From NCBI GenBank assembly GCA_028223755.1, contig JAOIUY010000005.1, positions 89,121 to 153,120 of the forward strand: DNA of 64,000 nucleotides, in the 5' to 3' direction. The notes beneath the pieces are model-generated. The model worked only from the letters and a program-made list of their open reading frames with translations. It was not told where the DNA came from and ran no database searches. Origin of the DNA: Pseudomonadales bacterium. Its GTDB lineage: Bacteria; Pseudomonadota; Gammaproteobacteria; Pseudomonadales; UBA7434. The position numbers and the translations under genes are program-made. Numbering within the stretch: position 1 is the first letter of the stretch; each line of letters begins with the position of its first letter. Shown piece after piece: positions 26,327 to 35,770 of this stretch.

Positions 26327-27859
26327 TTATGTTGCATCATTATATAAATCCACAACGGCCGATTCATGCTTAACCGAATGCTGATTTTTTTCTTCTTTAA
26401 TTTTTGATGCATCATTACGACGCTCATGTAATTCATCAAGGTATTGGTTATCAATATCACCCGTGATGTATTCACCGTTAAACACGGAACAATCAAATTG
26501 CTCAATATCAGGATTACCTTCTCGCGCACAGGCAACGAGATCATCAATGTCTTGATAGACCAACCAGTCGGCACCAATTTTTTGTCGTACTTCATCAACG
26601 CTGCGACCATGAGCAATTAACTCATCGGCTGATGGCATATCAATGCCGTAAACATTTGGATAACGAACCGGTGGCGCTGCAGAGGCAATATAGACATTTT
26701 TAGCGCCCGCCTCTCTCGCCATTTGGATAATCTCACAACTCGTAGTGCCTCGCACAATCGAATCATCAACTAACAATACATTCTTGTCTTTAAACTCTAA
26801 CTCAATGGCATTGAGTTTTTGTCTGACCGATTTTTTTCTCACGCTTTGACCGGGCATGATAAACGTTCGACCAATATAGCGATTTTTAATTAATCCCTCT
26901 CGAAACTTAACATCAAGACGGTGCGCTAATACTTGCGCAGAAACACGACTGGTATCAGGAATCGGAATGACCACATCAATATCATGGTCAGGACGTATCT
27001 TCATGATTTTATCCGCAAGTCTCTCGCCCATGCGAAGACGACTTTTATAAACCGAAATATCATCAATAATTGAATCAGGTCGAGCAAAGTAAACATGTTC
27101 AAAAATACACGGCGTATACTTTGCCGTTCTTTCACTTTGGTAAAGCGACAACTCACCTAAAGCGTTAATAAAAACGGCTTGCCCAGGCTTAACATCGTCA
27201 ACGCGCTCAAAACCTAAGGCACTCAAGGCCACACTCTCAGAAGCAATCATATACTCAGCGCCACGCTCAGTTTCACGCTTACCATAAACCAATGGACGTA
27301 TACCGTGCGGATCACGAAACCCAACCACGCCGTAATTAGCAACCATTGCCACTACCGCATAACCACCCGAACAGCGGCGATGCACAGCTTCAACGGCAGC
27401 AAACACATCTTCGTGAGTTGGACGTAATTTACCTATCTTTTGCAGCTCATGGGCAAACACATTCAGCATAACTTCTGAATCTGAATCGGTATTCACATGG
27501 CGTAAATCAGATTGAAACACTTCGCGCATTAGGTCTTGCGCATTCGTTAAGTTACCGTTGTGTGCCAAAGCGATACCGTAAGGCGTGTTGACATAAAAAG
27601 GCTGCGCTAATGCAGCGCTAGTTCCGCCGGCGGTAGGATAACGGCAATGACCGATACCAATATTACCGACGAGCCTATCCATATGGTGCTGACGAAACAC
27701 ATCACTCACGAGGCCATTGCCTTTGCGTTGGTTAAATCGTCCATTACCAAACGTCATCATACCCGCAGCATCCTGGCCACGATGTTGTAAAACGGTAAGT
27801 GCATCGTAAATCGATTGATTTACGTTGGACTTAGCCACCATGCCAACAACTCCACACAC
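26327..27859 (-). CDS. purF: Amidophosphoribosyltransferase
   Basis: It commits PRPP to purine synthesis by transferring glutamine ammonia to form phosphoribosylamine. The start is set at GTG 27859, because the nucleophilic Cys must become residue 1 after Met removal. From this codon the protein begins M-CGVVGMV, and AGAGGG lies 7 bases upstream. The TTG two codons before would bury the Cys. The Ntn amidotransferase domain shows [15 protein letters not shown] and DTDSEV. The phosphoribosyltransferase domain has [14 protein letters not shown]. The length of about 510 residues is normal. It follows cvpA after 81 bases. Confidence 0.96.
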   Translation of the reverse strand: MCGVVGMVAKSNVNQSIYDALTVLQHRGQDAAGMMTFGNGRFNQRKGNGLVSDVFRQHHMDRLVGNIGIGHCRYPTAGGTSAALAQPFYVNTPYGIALAHNGNLTNAQDLMREVFQSDLRHVNTDSDSEVMLNVFAHELQKIGKLRPTHEDVFAAVEAVHRRCSGGYAVVAMVANYGVVGFRDPHGIRPLVYGKRETERGAEYMIASESVALSALGFERVDDVKPGQAVFINALGELSLYQSERTAKYTPCIFEHVYFARPDSIIDDISVYKSRLRMGERLADKIMKIRPDHDIDVVIPIPDTSRVSAQVLAHRLDVKFREGLIKNRYIGRTFIMPGQSVRKKSVRQKLNAIELEFKDKNVLLVDDSIVRGTTSCEIIQMAREAGAKNVYIASAAPPVRYPNVYGIDMPSADELIAHGRSVDEVRQKIGADWLVYQDIDDLVACAREGNPDIEQFDCSVFNGEYITGDIDNQYLDELHERRNDASKIKEEKNQHSVKHESAVVDLYNDAT

Positions 27860-27940
27860 GGGCAAACCCTCTTTTATAAAAAATTAATTAATGACTCGTA
27901 TTACGAATCTATAAACCTACGGACCTATAAATATATAAAC

Positions 27941-28450
27941 CTATAAACCAATCACGTCATGACGCCATTCAGAAACATCACTGAATGCCTGCAAGGCCCA
28001 ATCTTCTAGCATTAAAAATCGTGGTATTAGCACCGACTCGCGCCACCATGATTCTTCATCGACCGCGACTAATGGCGGCACGATAATCAAACACGCTAAT
28101 ACGACTATGGCACCACGAAAAAAGCCAAACACCATACCTAACAATCTATCCGTGCCGCTTAGACCAGCCACTTTTAATAATGAAGCCAATACGCGGTTAA
28201 TTAAACCACCAACAATTAAGGTACCAATAAACAATAAAATAAAAGCCAGAATTAATCGCAAAGAATCATTTTCAAGGCTGTCGATACTGCCCGCTAATAA
28301 CACCGATAACTTTGGACTAAACGCAATACCAATACCAAACGCGGCTATCCAAACTACCAATGAAATCGCTTCTTTTACAAAGCCTCGCCACAGACTGAGT
28401 AATCCAGAAGCTGAAAGCACAGCAACAATTATCCAATCTGCACCATTCAT
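27941..28450 (-). CDS. cvpA: CvpA family inner-membrane protein
   Basis: The 169 residues contain four membrane segments (about 4-20, 26-46, 65-85, 100-122) and the conserved start NGADWIIVAVLSASGLLSLWRGF. The family is needed for colicin V production and stress tolerance in Escherichia coli. Its biochemical function is unknown. It overlaps dedD by four bases and precedes purF, the standard arrangement. Confidence 0.92.
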   Translation of the reverse strand: MNGADWIIVAVLSASGLLSLWRGFVKEAISLVVWIAAFGIGIAFSPKLSVLLAGSIDSLENDSLRLILAFILLFIGTLIVGGLINRVLASLLKVAGLSGTDRLLGMVFGFFRGAIVVLACLIIVPPLVAVDEESWWRESVLIPRFLMLEDWALQAFSDVSEWRHDVIGL

Positions 28451-29028
28451 TTCACACTTCCAAAGCGTTTAATCATTGCATCTTTAATCGATGTTTGCGC
28501 TTTCACTTTAGCCACTACGGTTTCCGCCTGAGCGTAAGTCAGAAGCGGACCGATCAATACTGTATAAGGACCAGAGGATGTCGACACAGCCGGCTTGATA
28601 TAAGCTTTATGCTTGTTGTTGATCAGCTTATTGCGCAATGCATCAGCATTAGACCAACGCTTAAAACGGCCTGTCTGCACAACAAAAGATACGGGTACGC
28701 CTTGCTTATCTAAGCGAGGCCGATCAGCATCATCTATTTTATTCTTGGGTTTGCCGGCAATGGGGGCCGGTTTAGGTGTATCACTCAGTAATGCTTTTAA
28801 ATTCTGCTTTTTACTCGCAGAGGAAACTGCTTTAGGTTTCGCTGCAGGCAATACGGGTTTAGGTTTGGCCACCTGCACTTTTTCAACGACGGGCATAACA
28901 GGAATGGCTAATATTGGAGCCTCTTCAGCTTCTCTTTGGTCGAAGTCAAAAAGCAGCGGCCACAATAGGCCTGCCAATATCAGTAGAACACCTGCACCAA
29001 CTAAACGTTGCTTTAATTCACTATTCAA
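28447..29028 (-). CDS. dedD: DedD-like SPOR-domain cell division protein
   Basis: The 193 residues have a short cytoplasmic N-terminus, one membrane segment (about 10-28), a Pro/Lys/Ala-rich periplasmic linker, and a C-terminal SPOR domain from VSFVVQTGRFKRWSNADAL to KDAMIKRFG. SPOR domains bind denuded peptidoglycan glycans at the septum. Placement between folC and cvpA matches DedD in relatives. Its stop overlaps the cvpA start. Confidence 0.88.
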   Translation of the reverse strand: MNSELKQRLVGAGVLLILAGLLWPLLFDFDQREAEEAPILAIPVMPVVEKVQVAKPKPVLPAAKPKAVSSASKKQNLKALLSDTPKPAPIAGKPKNKIDDADRPRLDKQGVPVSFVVQTGRFKRWSNADALRNKLINNKHKAYIKPAVSTSSGPYTVLIGPLLTYAQAETVVAKVKAQTSIKDAMIKRFGSVK

Positions 29029-29108
29029 GTACGCATCACTCAGAGTCTATTATCGAGGTTATTCATGGGGCTTCTAAACAAGTGTCTCACCTGTTCTATC
29101 TACCTGCT

Positions 29109-30539
29109 CTATCTATCCGCTCTATCTATCTCATCTACCCGATCTGCAAAATGAGGGTCTACCAATGCCAGAGCCTCACCCACGGTATAAAAGGATCCGA
29201 AGACGACTATTTTATCGTTATGAGAGGCGCTGTGGATAGCCTCATTTAAACTTTCTTCGACATTAAGCATGATCTTCGCGTTAAGCTCGCTCATATCTGC
29301 ATCATTTGGCTGTTTATTTTGCTCAATGGCTGCCTGCCGATGCTTTAACGAGGATAACAACTGTTCTGGCGGCTCTGCTCTAGGGCAATGTTGTAGTGCT
29401 GGCAGATACCATTTTTTGATCAATGGTAACGTGCAATCCAACATCGCTCCAATATCTTTATCTGCCATGACCGCAAAAATAGCTACCCATTTCTGTTCTA
29501 ACGATGAGTCATCGCCGCTATTTTGAACAAGGTAATCAGCTAAACGCTCAACGGATTGCCTATTATGCGCTACATCGAGCAAAATCACCCGATCATTATA
29601 CTCAACAACGGACAAACGACCGGCTAATTGTACGCTGGCAAGAAGCTTTTTACAGATGTCAGCCGGCGGCAAGGCATCCAACATAAGCGCAACTTGTAAT
29701 GCCGCACTCCAACTCTCTCTAGCCAGCTTCGGTAAAGGCAAATCAGCGATTGTCGTGGCACTGCCATCATGACCAACTCCATGCCAATCATGTCTGCCAT
29801 CAACAGAGGCAGAAGCAGAAGCAGAAGAAAAGCCATGAGATATCGCTTTAATATTGGCAACACTGCCCTTCGCCCAACGTACATTGCAAGCTAACGATGC
29901 AACCTTGTCTTGCAAACTCTGGGGTGGATGATTATCGGCAATCACCGCTATTTGATGCACGCGTAAAATGCCGGCTTTCTCAACCGCAATCACTTCGCGA
30001 TTACTGCCTAGCCAAGATTCATGATCGATATCAATTTGGGTAATCACGGCGACATCGGCATCAACGACATTCACCGCATCAAGACGGCCACCCAAACCCA
30101 CTTCTAACAAAATATAATCGAGCTGTGTCTGCGAGAAAATAACCAGTGCCGCCAAGGTAGTAAACTCGAAATAACTCAACGAAACCGATGTTGAAATTCG
30201 CGCTTGATCGACCTGCTCTAACGCATGACACAACAAAGCCTCATCAACTGGCTTACCGTCCAGCATGACTCGTTCAGTAAAGTTAATTAAATGCGGCGAC
30301 GTATAAATACCTACGCGCGGTCGTGGTTTATCAGAAGATGATTGAGATAATAATGCTTGCAGGGCGGCTACAGTAGAACCTTTACCATTAGTACCCGCCA
30401 CCGTGATGACGGTAGCAGAAAAGGAAAGCAGATTTAAGTGTTTGGCAACAGCCAGCACACGATCTAGACCTAGATCAATTTCTACTGGATGCAGTTGTTC
30501 TAACCAGTGAAGCCATGCATTTAGAGTGCTAAAGCGCAT
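29109..30539 (-). CDS. folC: Dihydrofolate synthase/folylpolyglutamate synthase
   Basis: The enzyme adds glutamate to dihydropteroate and extends folate glutamate tails with ATP. The 476 residues include the P-loop VAGTNGKGSTVAALQ, YTSPHLINFTERV, LEVGLGGRLDAVNVVD and VILLDVAHNRQSVERL of the Mur-ligase fold. The protein is about 40 residues longer than usual. The extra part includes an insertion around residues 237-258 with a short Ser-Ala repeat (SASASAS), encoded by a GCAGAA hexamer repeat near 29807-29828. It follows accD after 90 bases. Confidence 0.95.
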   Translation of the reverse strand: MRFSTLNAWLHWLEQLHPVEIDLGLDRVLAVAKHLNLLSFSATVITVAGTNGKGSTVAALQALLSQSSSDKPRPRVGIYTSPHLINFTERVMLDGKPVDEALLCHALEQVDQARISTSVSLSYFEFTTLAALVIFSQTQLDYILLEVGLGGRLDAVNVVDADVAVITQIDIDHESWLGSNREVIAVEKAGILRVHQIAVIADNHPPQSLQDKVASLACNVRWAKGSVANIKAISHGFSSASASASVDGRHDWHGVGHDGSATTIADLPLPKLARESWSAALQVALMLDALPPADICKKLLASVQLAGRLSVVEYNDRVILLDVAHNRQSVERLADYLVQNSGDDSSLEQKWVAIFAVMADKDIGAMLDCTLPLIKKWYLPALQHCPRAEPPEQLLSSLKHRQAAIEQNKQPNDADMSELNAKIMLNVEESLNEAIHSASHNDKIVVFGSFYTVGEALALVDPHFADRVDEIDRADR

Positions 30540-30629
30540 GTATTGAATAACTGCCTATAGGGTAAATGAAAAAACAATAATACGTTGCAGGAAATCTTAA
30601 TTTAAAATAAATTTAAACCTATCTTAAAC

Positions 30630-31601
30630 TTAGCTATCGTCTGCAACGCGATCGTCAACAACAGGAATATATTCACCATCTTCTGGCTCGGCAGCAGAAA
30701 CATCATAGCCAACAACTGAAGGCGATATGGTACTGCCAGCCGGTTCATGACGTAACTTACTGAGCAAGCGATCCAATGTCGAGCGCATATCTTGTCGCGA
30801 TACAATCATATCTATCGCACCACGCTCTAATAAAAATTCACTGCGCTGAAAACCCTTAGGCAGTTTCTGTCGAATCGTTTGCTCGATAATATTAGGGCCA
30901 GCAAATCCAGCTCGTGCATTTGGCTCGGCAATATTAATATCACCCAACAACGCTAAACTAGCAGAAACACCACCATAAACCGGGTCAGTCATCACAGATA
31001 CATAGGGAATACCGGCTTGTCTCATACGCTCAAGAACCGCGCTAGTCTTTGCCATTTGCATCAAAGAAATTAAAGCTTCTTGCATACGTGCACCACCAGT
31101 AGCCGAAAAGCACACCATGGGGCAGCCCTGCTCTAATGCAATATTTGCCGCGCGGGTAAACTTTTCGCCAACGGCATAACCCATTGAGCCACCATGAAAA
31201 CTAAAGGCAAAGGCAACAGCAACAATTGGCTTACCACCTAACTCACCTTGAAAAGCAACTAAGGCATCTTTTTCGCCCGTTGCTTTTTGTGCTTGAGTTA
31301 AACGGTCTTTATATTTTTTTGTATCTTTAAATTTTAAACGATCAATCGGCTCAACATCTGTCGCCAATTCAACGCGTGGCGTTTCATCTAAAAAGATATC
31401 GAGACGACGACGCGCATCAATACGCATATGATGATTACACTTGGGACAAACATCGAGATTGCGTTCGAGCTCAGGGCGATACAACACTGCATCACAACGA
31501 ACACATTTACGCCACAGCCCTTCGGGAACCGATGCACGTTGCGCTTCATCATCAGTCGGACGAGAAACAAACGACGGCTTAATTTTATCTAACCAACTCA
31601 T
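30630..31601 (-). CDS. accD: Acetyl-CoA carboxylase carboxyltransferase beta subunit
   Basis: With AccA it moves the carboxyl group from biotin to acetyl-CoA to make malonyl-CoA. The start at ATG 31601 gives MSWLDKIKP, the family start. A four-Cys zinc ribbon near residues 30-52 (CVRCD...CPKC) is followed by the crotonase-like core with [14 protein letters not shown] and [20 protein letters not shown]. The C-terminal tail is acidic and variable. Placement between trpA and folC is conserved in gammaproteobacteria. Confidence 0.97.
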   Translation of the reverse strand: MSWLDKIKPSFVSRPTDDEAQRASVPEGLWRKCVRCDAVLYRPELERNLDVCPKCNHHMRIDARRRLDIFLDETPRVELATDVEPIDRLKFKDTKKYKDRLTQAQKATGEKDALVAFQGELGGKPIVAVAFAFSFHGGSMGYAVGEKFTRAANIALEQGCPMVCFSATGGARMQEALISLMQMAKTSAVLERMRQAGIPYVSVMTDPVYGGVSASLALLGDINIAEPNARAGFAGPNIIEQTIRQKLPKGFQRSEFLLERGAIDMIVSRQDMRSTLDRLLSKLRHEPAGSTISPSVVGYDVSAAEPEDGEYIPVVDDRVADDS

Positions 31602-31698
31602 AACTATAATCAACCATTAATAATGTTGTTAAAACTTTGCGGCTCAAGCTGCGCTATTAAAACTATACCGTTAAAAAAAACGGCTAACGAGTCAAAGA

Positions 31699-32559
31699 CT
31701 AGCGATTAGCACCTGCAGCAATTTCGCTAACAATAGACATCACACGAGCGTTAACCTCTTCGGCCAACACCGCTTTATCTTTACCTTCTAAAACGTCAGC
31801 GCCATCAGTATTACGCGCTGCCATACCGACACAGTCACCCATGCCATTGACCAATACACTACCAACCACTACACCATCGGCACACTCAGCAATTGCCGCC
31901 GCCGATTCACCATCCTTAATGCCAAAGCCGACGCAAACAGGCAATGAAGTAAACCGCTTAATGCCATTAACCTTACTTTTGACCTCGTCAGTATCAATAT
32001 GTCCCGCACCCGTAACACCTTTAAGCGAAACATAATAAATATAGCCCGTCGCCATTTCACAAATAGCTTTAGTGCGCGCATCTGTCGTGGTCGGCGCAAT
32101 AAGAAAAATACTATCGAGTTGATGTTGAGCAAAGACGCTATTCATTTCGCCCGCCTCTTCCGGCGGCATATCAACAGTTAGGACACCGTCGACACCAGCT
32201 GCCACAGCTGCCTGCGCAAAACGCTCATAACCCATCACTTCAACGGGGTTCGCGTAACCCATCAAAACAACTGGCGTGCTAGGGTCTTGCTGTCTAAATT
32301 CAGCCACCATAGCCAACACATCAGCCATGCCTATATGATGCGCTAAGGCACGTTCATGACCTAGCTGAATCACTGGCCCTTCAGCCATCGGATCAGAAAA
32401 AGGCACACCCAGCTCAATAATATCGGCACCCGCTGCAACCAAAGTATGCATCGCAGGAACCGTGACTTCTCGCCATGGATCACCAGCAACAATATAAGGA
32501 ATAACTGCTTTTCGACCACTGGCCTGACAAGCTTCTAAACAAGCGGCAATTCGGCTCAT
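31699..32559 (-). CDS. trpA: Tryptophan synthase alpha subunit
   Basis: It cleaves indole-3-glycerol phosphate and passes indole to TrpB through a tunnel. The 286 residues form a TIM barrel with catalytic Glu in [17 protein letters not shown] and Asp in [14 protein letters not shown], and phosphate-binding GFGIKDGES. The C-terminal region has a modest extension ([13 protein letters not shown]). It overlaps trpB by four bases, so the subunits are translationally coupled. Confidence 0.97.
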   Translation of the reverse strand: MSRIAACLEACQASGRKAVIPYIVAGDPWREVTVPAMHTLVAAGADIIELGVPFSDPMAEGPVIQLGHERALAHHIGMADVLAMVAEFRQQDPSTPVVLMGYANPVEVMGYERFAQAAVAAGVDGVLTVDMPPEEAGEMNSVFAQHQLDSIFLIAPTTTDARTKAICEMATGYIYYVSLKGVTGAGHIDTDEVKSKVNGIKRFTSLPVCVGFGIKDGESAAAIAECADGVVVGSVLVNGMGDCVGMAARNTDGADVLEGKDKAVLAEEVNARVMSIVSEIAAGANR

Positions 32560-33788
32560 AGGGTAATACCGTCGATATCTGCAACCGTCAAAATATCTTT
32601 ATCTCCACGGCCAGAAAGATTGACCAAAATAGTTTTATCTTTATCCATATCACGCGCTAACTTAGCCGCATAGGCTAAGGCATGACTGGTTTCAAGCGCA
32701 GGCATAATACCTTCGATTTGTGTTAACGCACGGAAGGCATCCATCGCTTCATCATCAGTAACCGCCACGTAATTAACGCGACCCATATCTTTTAACCAAG
32801 AGTGCTCAGGACCAACGCCCGGATAATCCAAACCAGCAGAGATAGAATGCGTATCAATAATTTGACCGTTTTCATCTTCCATTAAGTAAGTGCGGTTGCC
32901 GTGAAGAATACCGGGCTTACCATCATTTAATGGCGCGGCATGCTTACCGGTTTCGACACCAAAACCACCGGCCTCAACGCCGTACATAGCAACGCTTTCG
33001 TCTTCTAAAAACGGATGGAATAAACCAATGGCATTAGAGCCACCCCCAACACAGGCAACTAGAGCATCGGGCAATCGATCCGTTTGGGTCACCATTTGTC
33101 GACGAGCTTCACGACCAATCACTGATTGAAAATCGCGAACTAACTGCGGATAAGGCGCGGGACCGGCAACCGTTCCAATAATATAAAAAGTATTATCGAC
33201 GTTAGTTACCCAATCACGTAACGCTTCGTTCATTGCATCTTTTAAGGTGCGACTACCGGATGTAACAGGTATTACTTCGGCACCTAATAATTTCATTCGA
33301 TAAACATTTAAAGACTGACGCTTAACATCTTCTGCGCCCATAAAAACCTGACATTCCATTCCAAAGCGAGCTGCCACTGTTGCTGAAGCAACGCCGTGTT
33401 GGCCAGCACCCGTCTCAGCAATAACTCTTGGCTTACCCATATGCTTTGCGAGTAGCGCCTGACCAATAGTGTTATTTACTTTGTGCGCGCCAGTATGGTT
33501 TAAATCTTCACGCTTAAGAAAAATTTGCGCACCACCTATCTCTCGGCTCCAGCGCTCGGCATGATAAATAGGCGAAGGGCGACCCACATAGTGCGCTAAA
33601 TCTCTATCGAATTCTGCCTGAAAAGCTGGAGTATCTTTTAATGAAAGATACGCTGCTTGCAACTCATCTAACGCAGCAATTAAGGTTTCAGAAACAAAGC
33701 GTCCGCCGTAGGGGCCAAAGTGGCCGCGCTCATCGGGCATCGCTGAATAATCAATTTTTTTAGGATCACTACTAAAAGGTGTTTGCAT
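32556..33788 (-). CDS. trpB: Tryptophan synthase beta subunit
   Basis: It joins indole and serine to give tryptophan with PLP. The 410 residues show the PLP lysine in [37 protein letters not shown] and the C-terminal SGRGDKDI. The motifs belong to the TrpB1 type that pairs with TrpA. It lies 28 bases after trpF and overlaps trpA, forming trpFBA. trpE, trpG, trpD and trpC are not in the window, as in Pseudomonas, where the pathway is split. Confidence 0.98.
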   Translation of the reverse strand: MQTPFSSDPKKIDYSAMPDERGHFGPYGGRFVSETLIAALDELQAAYLSLKDTPAFQAEFDRDLAHYVGRPSPIYHAERWSREIGGAQIFLKREDLNHTGAHKVNNTIGQALLAKHMGKPRVIAETGAGQHGVASATVAARFGMECQVFMGAEDVKRQSLNVYRMKLLGAEVIPVTSGSRTLKDAMNEALRDWVTNVDNTFYIIGTVAGPAPYPQLVRDFQSVIGREARRQMVTQTDRLPDALVACVGGGSNAIGLFHPFLEDESVAMYGVEAGGFGVETGKHAAPLNDGKPGILHGNRTYLMEDENGQIIDTHSISAGLDYPGVGPEHSWLKDMGRVNYVAVTDDEAMDAFRALTQIEGIMPALETSHALAYAAKLARDMDKDKTILVNLSGRGDKDILTVADIDGITL

Positions 33789-33816
33789 GACAAATACTCT
33801 AACAACTCAAATAAAT

Positions 33817-34491
33817 TTACCGGCCACAATTTGTGACGGCTTGCATAAATCGTTTTATTTTTTCTGGATCTTTAATACCCGCCGATAACTCTACACCACC
33901 ACTAACGTCAACTGCATACGGAGTCACTTCAGTGATTGCTTGATTAACGTTATCGACCTCAAGGCCACCAGCTAAAGTTAAAGGCTTATCAATATCAGCT
34001 GGAATTTTTGACCAATCAAATGTTTTGCCTGTGCCACCGGGTACGCCTTTTTGATAGGTATCTAACAAAAAGCCTAAAGCAGCTTTATGATCTTGCATCT
34101 GTTGTGAAACATCATCCGTATCACCACCCACTCTAATCGCCTTGATATACGGTGTAGCAAATTGCTCACAAAACTCGGCACTTTCGTCACCGTGAAATTG
34201 AATCAGCGATAGAGGCACAATATCTAACACCGCCTGCACTTCACTAGCAGAGGCATCAACAAACAAACCTACTCGCTCAACAAACGGCGGTAAGACACGA
34301 CATAATTCAGCGGCGCGTTCCGCATTAACAGCACGCGGACTTGGCGGATAAAACACAAAGCCCAAGGCATCAGCACCCGCATGAGCTGCGGCTAAAGCAT
34401 CTTGCTCACGGGTGATACCACATATTTTTACCCGCGTTCTAGACCCTGACTGGCTAGACGCAGAATTTGGGCTAATCATTGCAAGACTCAT
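33817..34491 (-). CDS. trpF: Phosphoribosylanthranilate isomerase
   Basis: It carries out the Amadori rearrangement that precedes indole-glycerol phosphate formation. The core starts at RVKICGITREQDAL (catalytic Cys) and includes GFVFYPPSPRAV, VGLFVDAS, LIQFHGDES and the catalytic Asp in LLDTYQKGVPGGTGKTFDW. The first 18 residues are polar and not conserved. Starts at the first ATG or at the ATG four codons later are equally possible. It is first of the trpFBA unit, about 230 bases downstream of truA. Confidence 0.95.
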   Translation of the reverse strand: MSLAMISPNSASSQSGSRTRVKICGITREQDALAAAHAGADALGFVFYPPSPRAVNAERAAELCRVLPPFVERVGLFVDASASEVQAVLDIVPLSLIQFHGDESAEFCEQFATPYIKAIRVGGDTDDVSQQMQDHKAALGFLLDTYQKGVPGGTGKTFDWSKIPADIDKPLTLAGGLEVDNVNQAITEVTPYAVDVSGGVELSAGIKDPEKIKRFMQAVTNCGR

Positions 34492-34725
34492 AAAATCGGT
34501 TATTTAAAATACAGCTCGATTAAGCGTGTAAGTCTACCAAATTGGCCTAGCACTTGCTGCTGTAATATGAGCCCAGAAATACCAACTTAAAGTGCATTGC
34601 AGAGCGGATTCTGCACTTATTGAGGTGATCTAAAAAGCCGCTGATAACGTGGCTAAATTAAATACAATGCTGGATTAGCCAAGGCCGCGGTTATATCGAC
34701 AGCCCAAGCGTTTCCGTTAGCTGCG

Positions 34726-35559
34726 CTAAAACAGCGATCTTTCAGTCTCTGGGAGGTCGTATTTGGCCGGATAAGTCACCGCAACTAGGTAGAGTCCATC
34801 CGGTTTGGCCGTAGCCGCCGCCATCGATCGGTCTTTTGCCGCCAATAAGCTCTCGACCCAGGTCACTGGCTGCTTGCCAACGCCCACGGCCATCAATGTA
34901 CCAGTGATATTTCGCACCATATGCAGCAAAAAGGCGTTCGCCTCAATTTCAATACAAATTCGCTCACCGAACCGCTTAACACTCACCGCATGCACATTAC
35001 GCATCGTCGTCTTGCTTTCACAGGCCACCGCACGAAAAGCGGTAAAATCTTGCTCACCCACCAATGACTGTGCCGCTCGATCCATTAAGGCCTCATCGAG
35101 TGGCTGAGAATAATGCGTCATCAAACCGCTAAAAATACCCGGTCTAACGGCTGAATTATGTATCCAGTATTGATAGCGGCGTGCTTGCGCAGAAAATCGA
35201 GCATGAAACTCAGCATCAACCTCTTTCGCCCAAACCACCCTAATCGCAGCGGGCAAAAGACTGTTCACCCCCATAGTCCAAGCTTTTAACTCGCGAGGAT
35301 TACTCACCTCAAAATGCGCCACCTGCCCAGTGGCATGCACACCCGCATCAGTTCGCCCAGCGCAAATCAACGTAATCGCTTGATCAGCGACAGTACTTAA
35401 GGCTTCTTCCAACGCCATTTGAATGGTTGCCACTGGCGGCTTAGTCTGTCGCTGCCAGCCATGAAAAGCCGCACCGTTATACTCCACGCCAATGGCTATT
35501 CGGCGCACAGTTAAGCTGGGTGAATCGGCCGATGATATATGTTGAGAGTCACTAGACAA
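34726..35559 (-). CDS. truA: tRNA pseudouridine synthase A (positions 38-40)
   Basis: The 277 residues contain the catalytic Asp in CAGRTDAGVHATGQVAHFE, the RRYQYWIHN strand and MVRNITGTLMAVG. A polar N-terminal extension of about 15 residues precedes VRRIAIGVEYNGAAFHGWQ. The enzyme modifies the anticodon stem-loop of many tRNAs. It lies downstream of fimV, as in Pseudomonas, but a terminator between them suggests its own promoter. Confidence 0.97.
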   Translation of the reverse strand: MSSDSQHISSADSPSLTVRRIAIGVEYNGAAFHGWQRQTKPPVATIQMALEEALSTVADQAITLICAGRTDAGVHATGQVAHFEVSNPRELKAWTMGVNSLLPAAIRVVWAKEVDAEFHARFSAQARRYQYWIHNSAVRPGIFSGLMTHYSQPLDEALMDRAAQSLVGEQDFTAFRAVACESKTTMRNVHAVSVKRFGERICIEIEANAFLLHMVRNITGTLMAVGVGKQPVTWVESLLAAKDRSMAAATAKPDGLYLVAVTYPAKYDLPETERSLF

Positions 35560-35710
35560 TAGATAACTACCTAAGTCAGTACGGCATAAGCCGATTATTC
35601 AAAGCGGTTAAAACTGAGCGAGGATAATGCCAGATACAATAATTATTGCAATTGCGATATTCATAAGCACTACCGCTTAATTGGATTGTTATTAAAAATA
35701 TTAGGCCAAT

Positions 35711-35738
35711 AAAAAGCCCAGTAAAAACTGGGCTTTTA
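35711..35738 (-). terminator. Rho-independent terminator after fimV
   Basis: AAAAGCCCAGT and ACTGGGCTTTT arms (11 bp) enclose a four-base loop. On the minus strand the stem exits into a T-rich run. It separates fimV from truA. Confidence 0.9.
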
Positions 35739-35770
35739 AATAACTTTTTAGCGGCTTAGCGATTAAACGT

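Noticed and set aside
26320..26616. 98-codon minus-strand frame overlapping the end of purF
   Set aside because: It is an alternative frame within purF with Met/Leu-rich low-quality composition.
34492..34725. Possible trp leader or attenuator before trpF
   Set aside because: No short Trp-rich frame and no mutually exclusive hairpins were seen.
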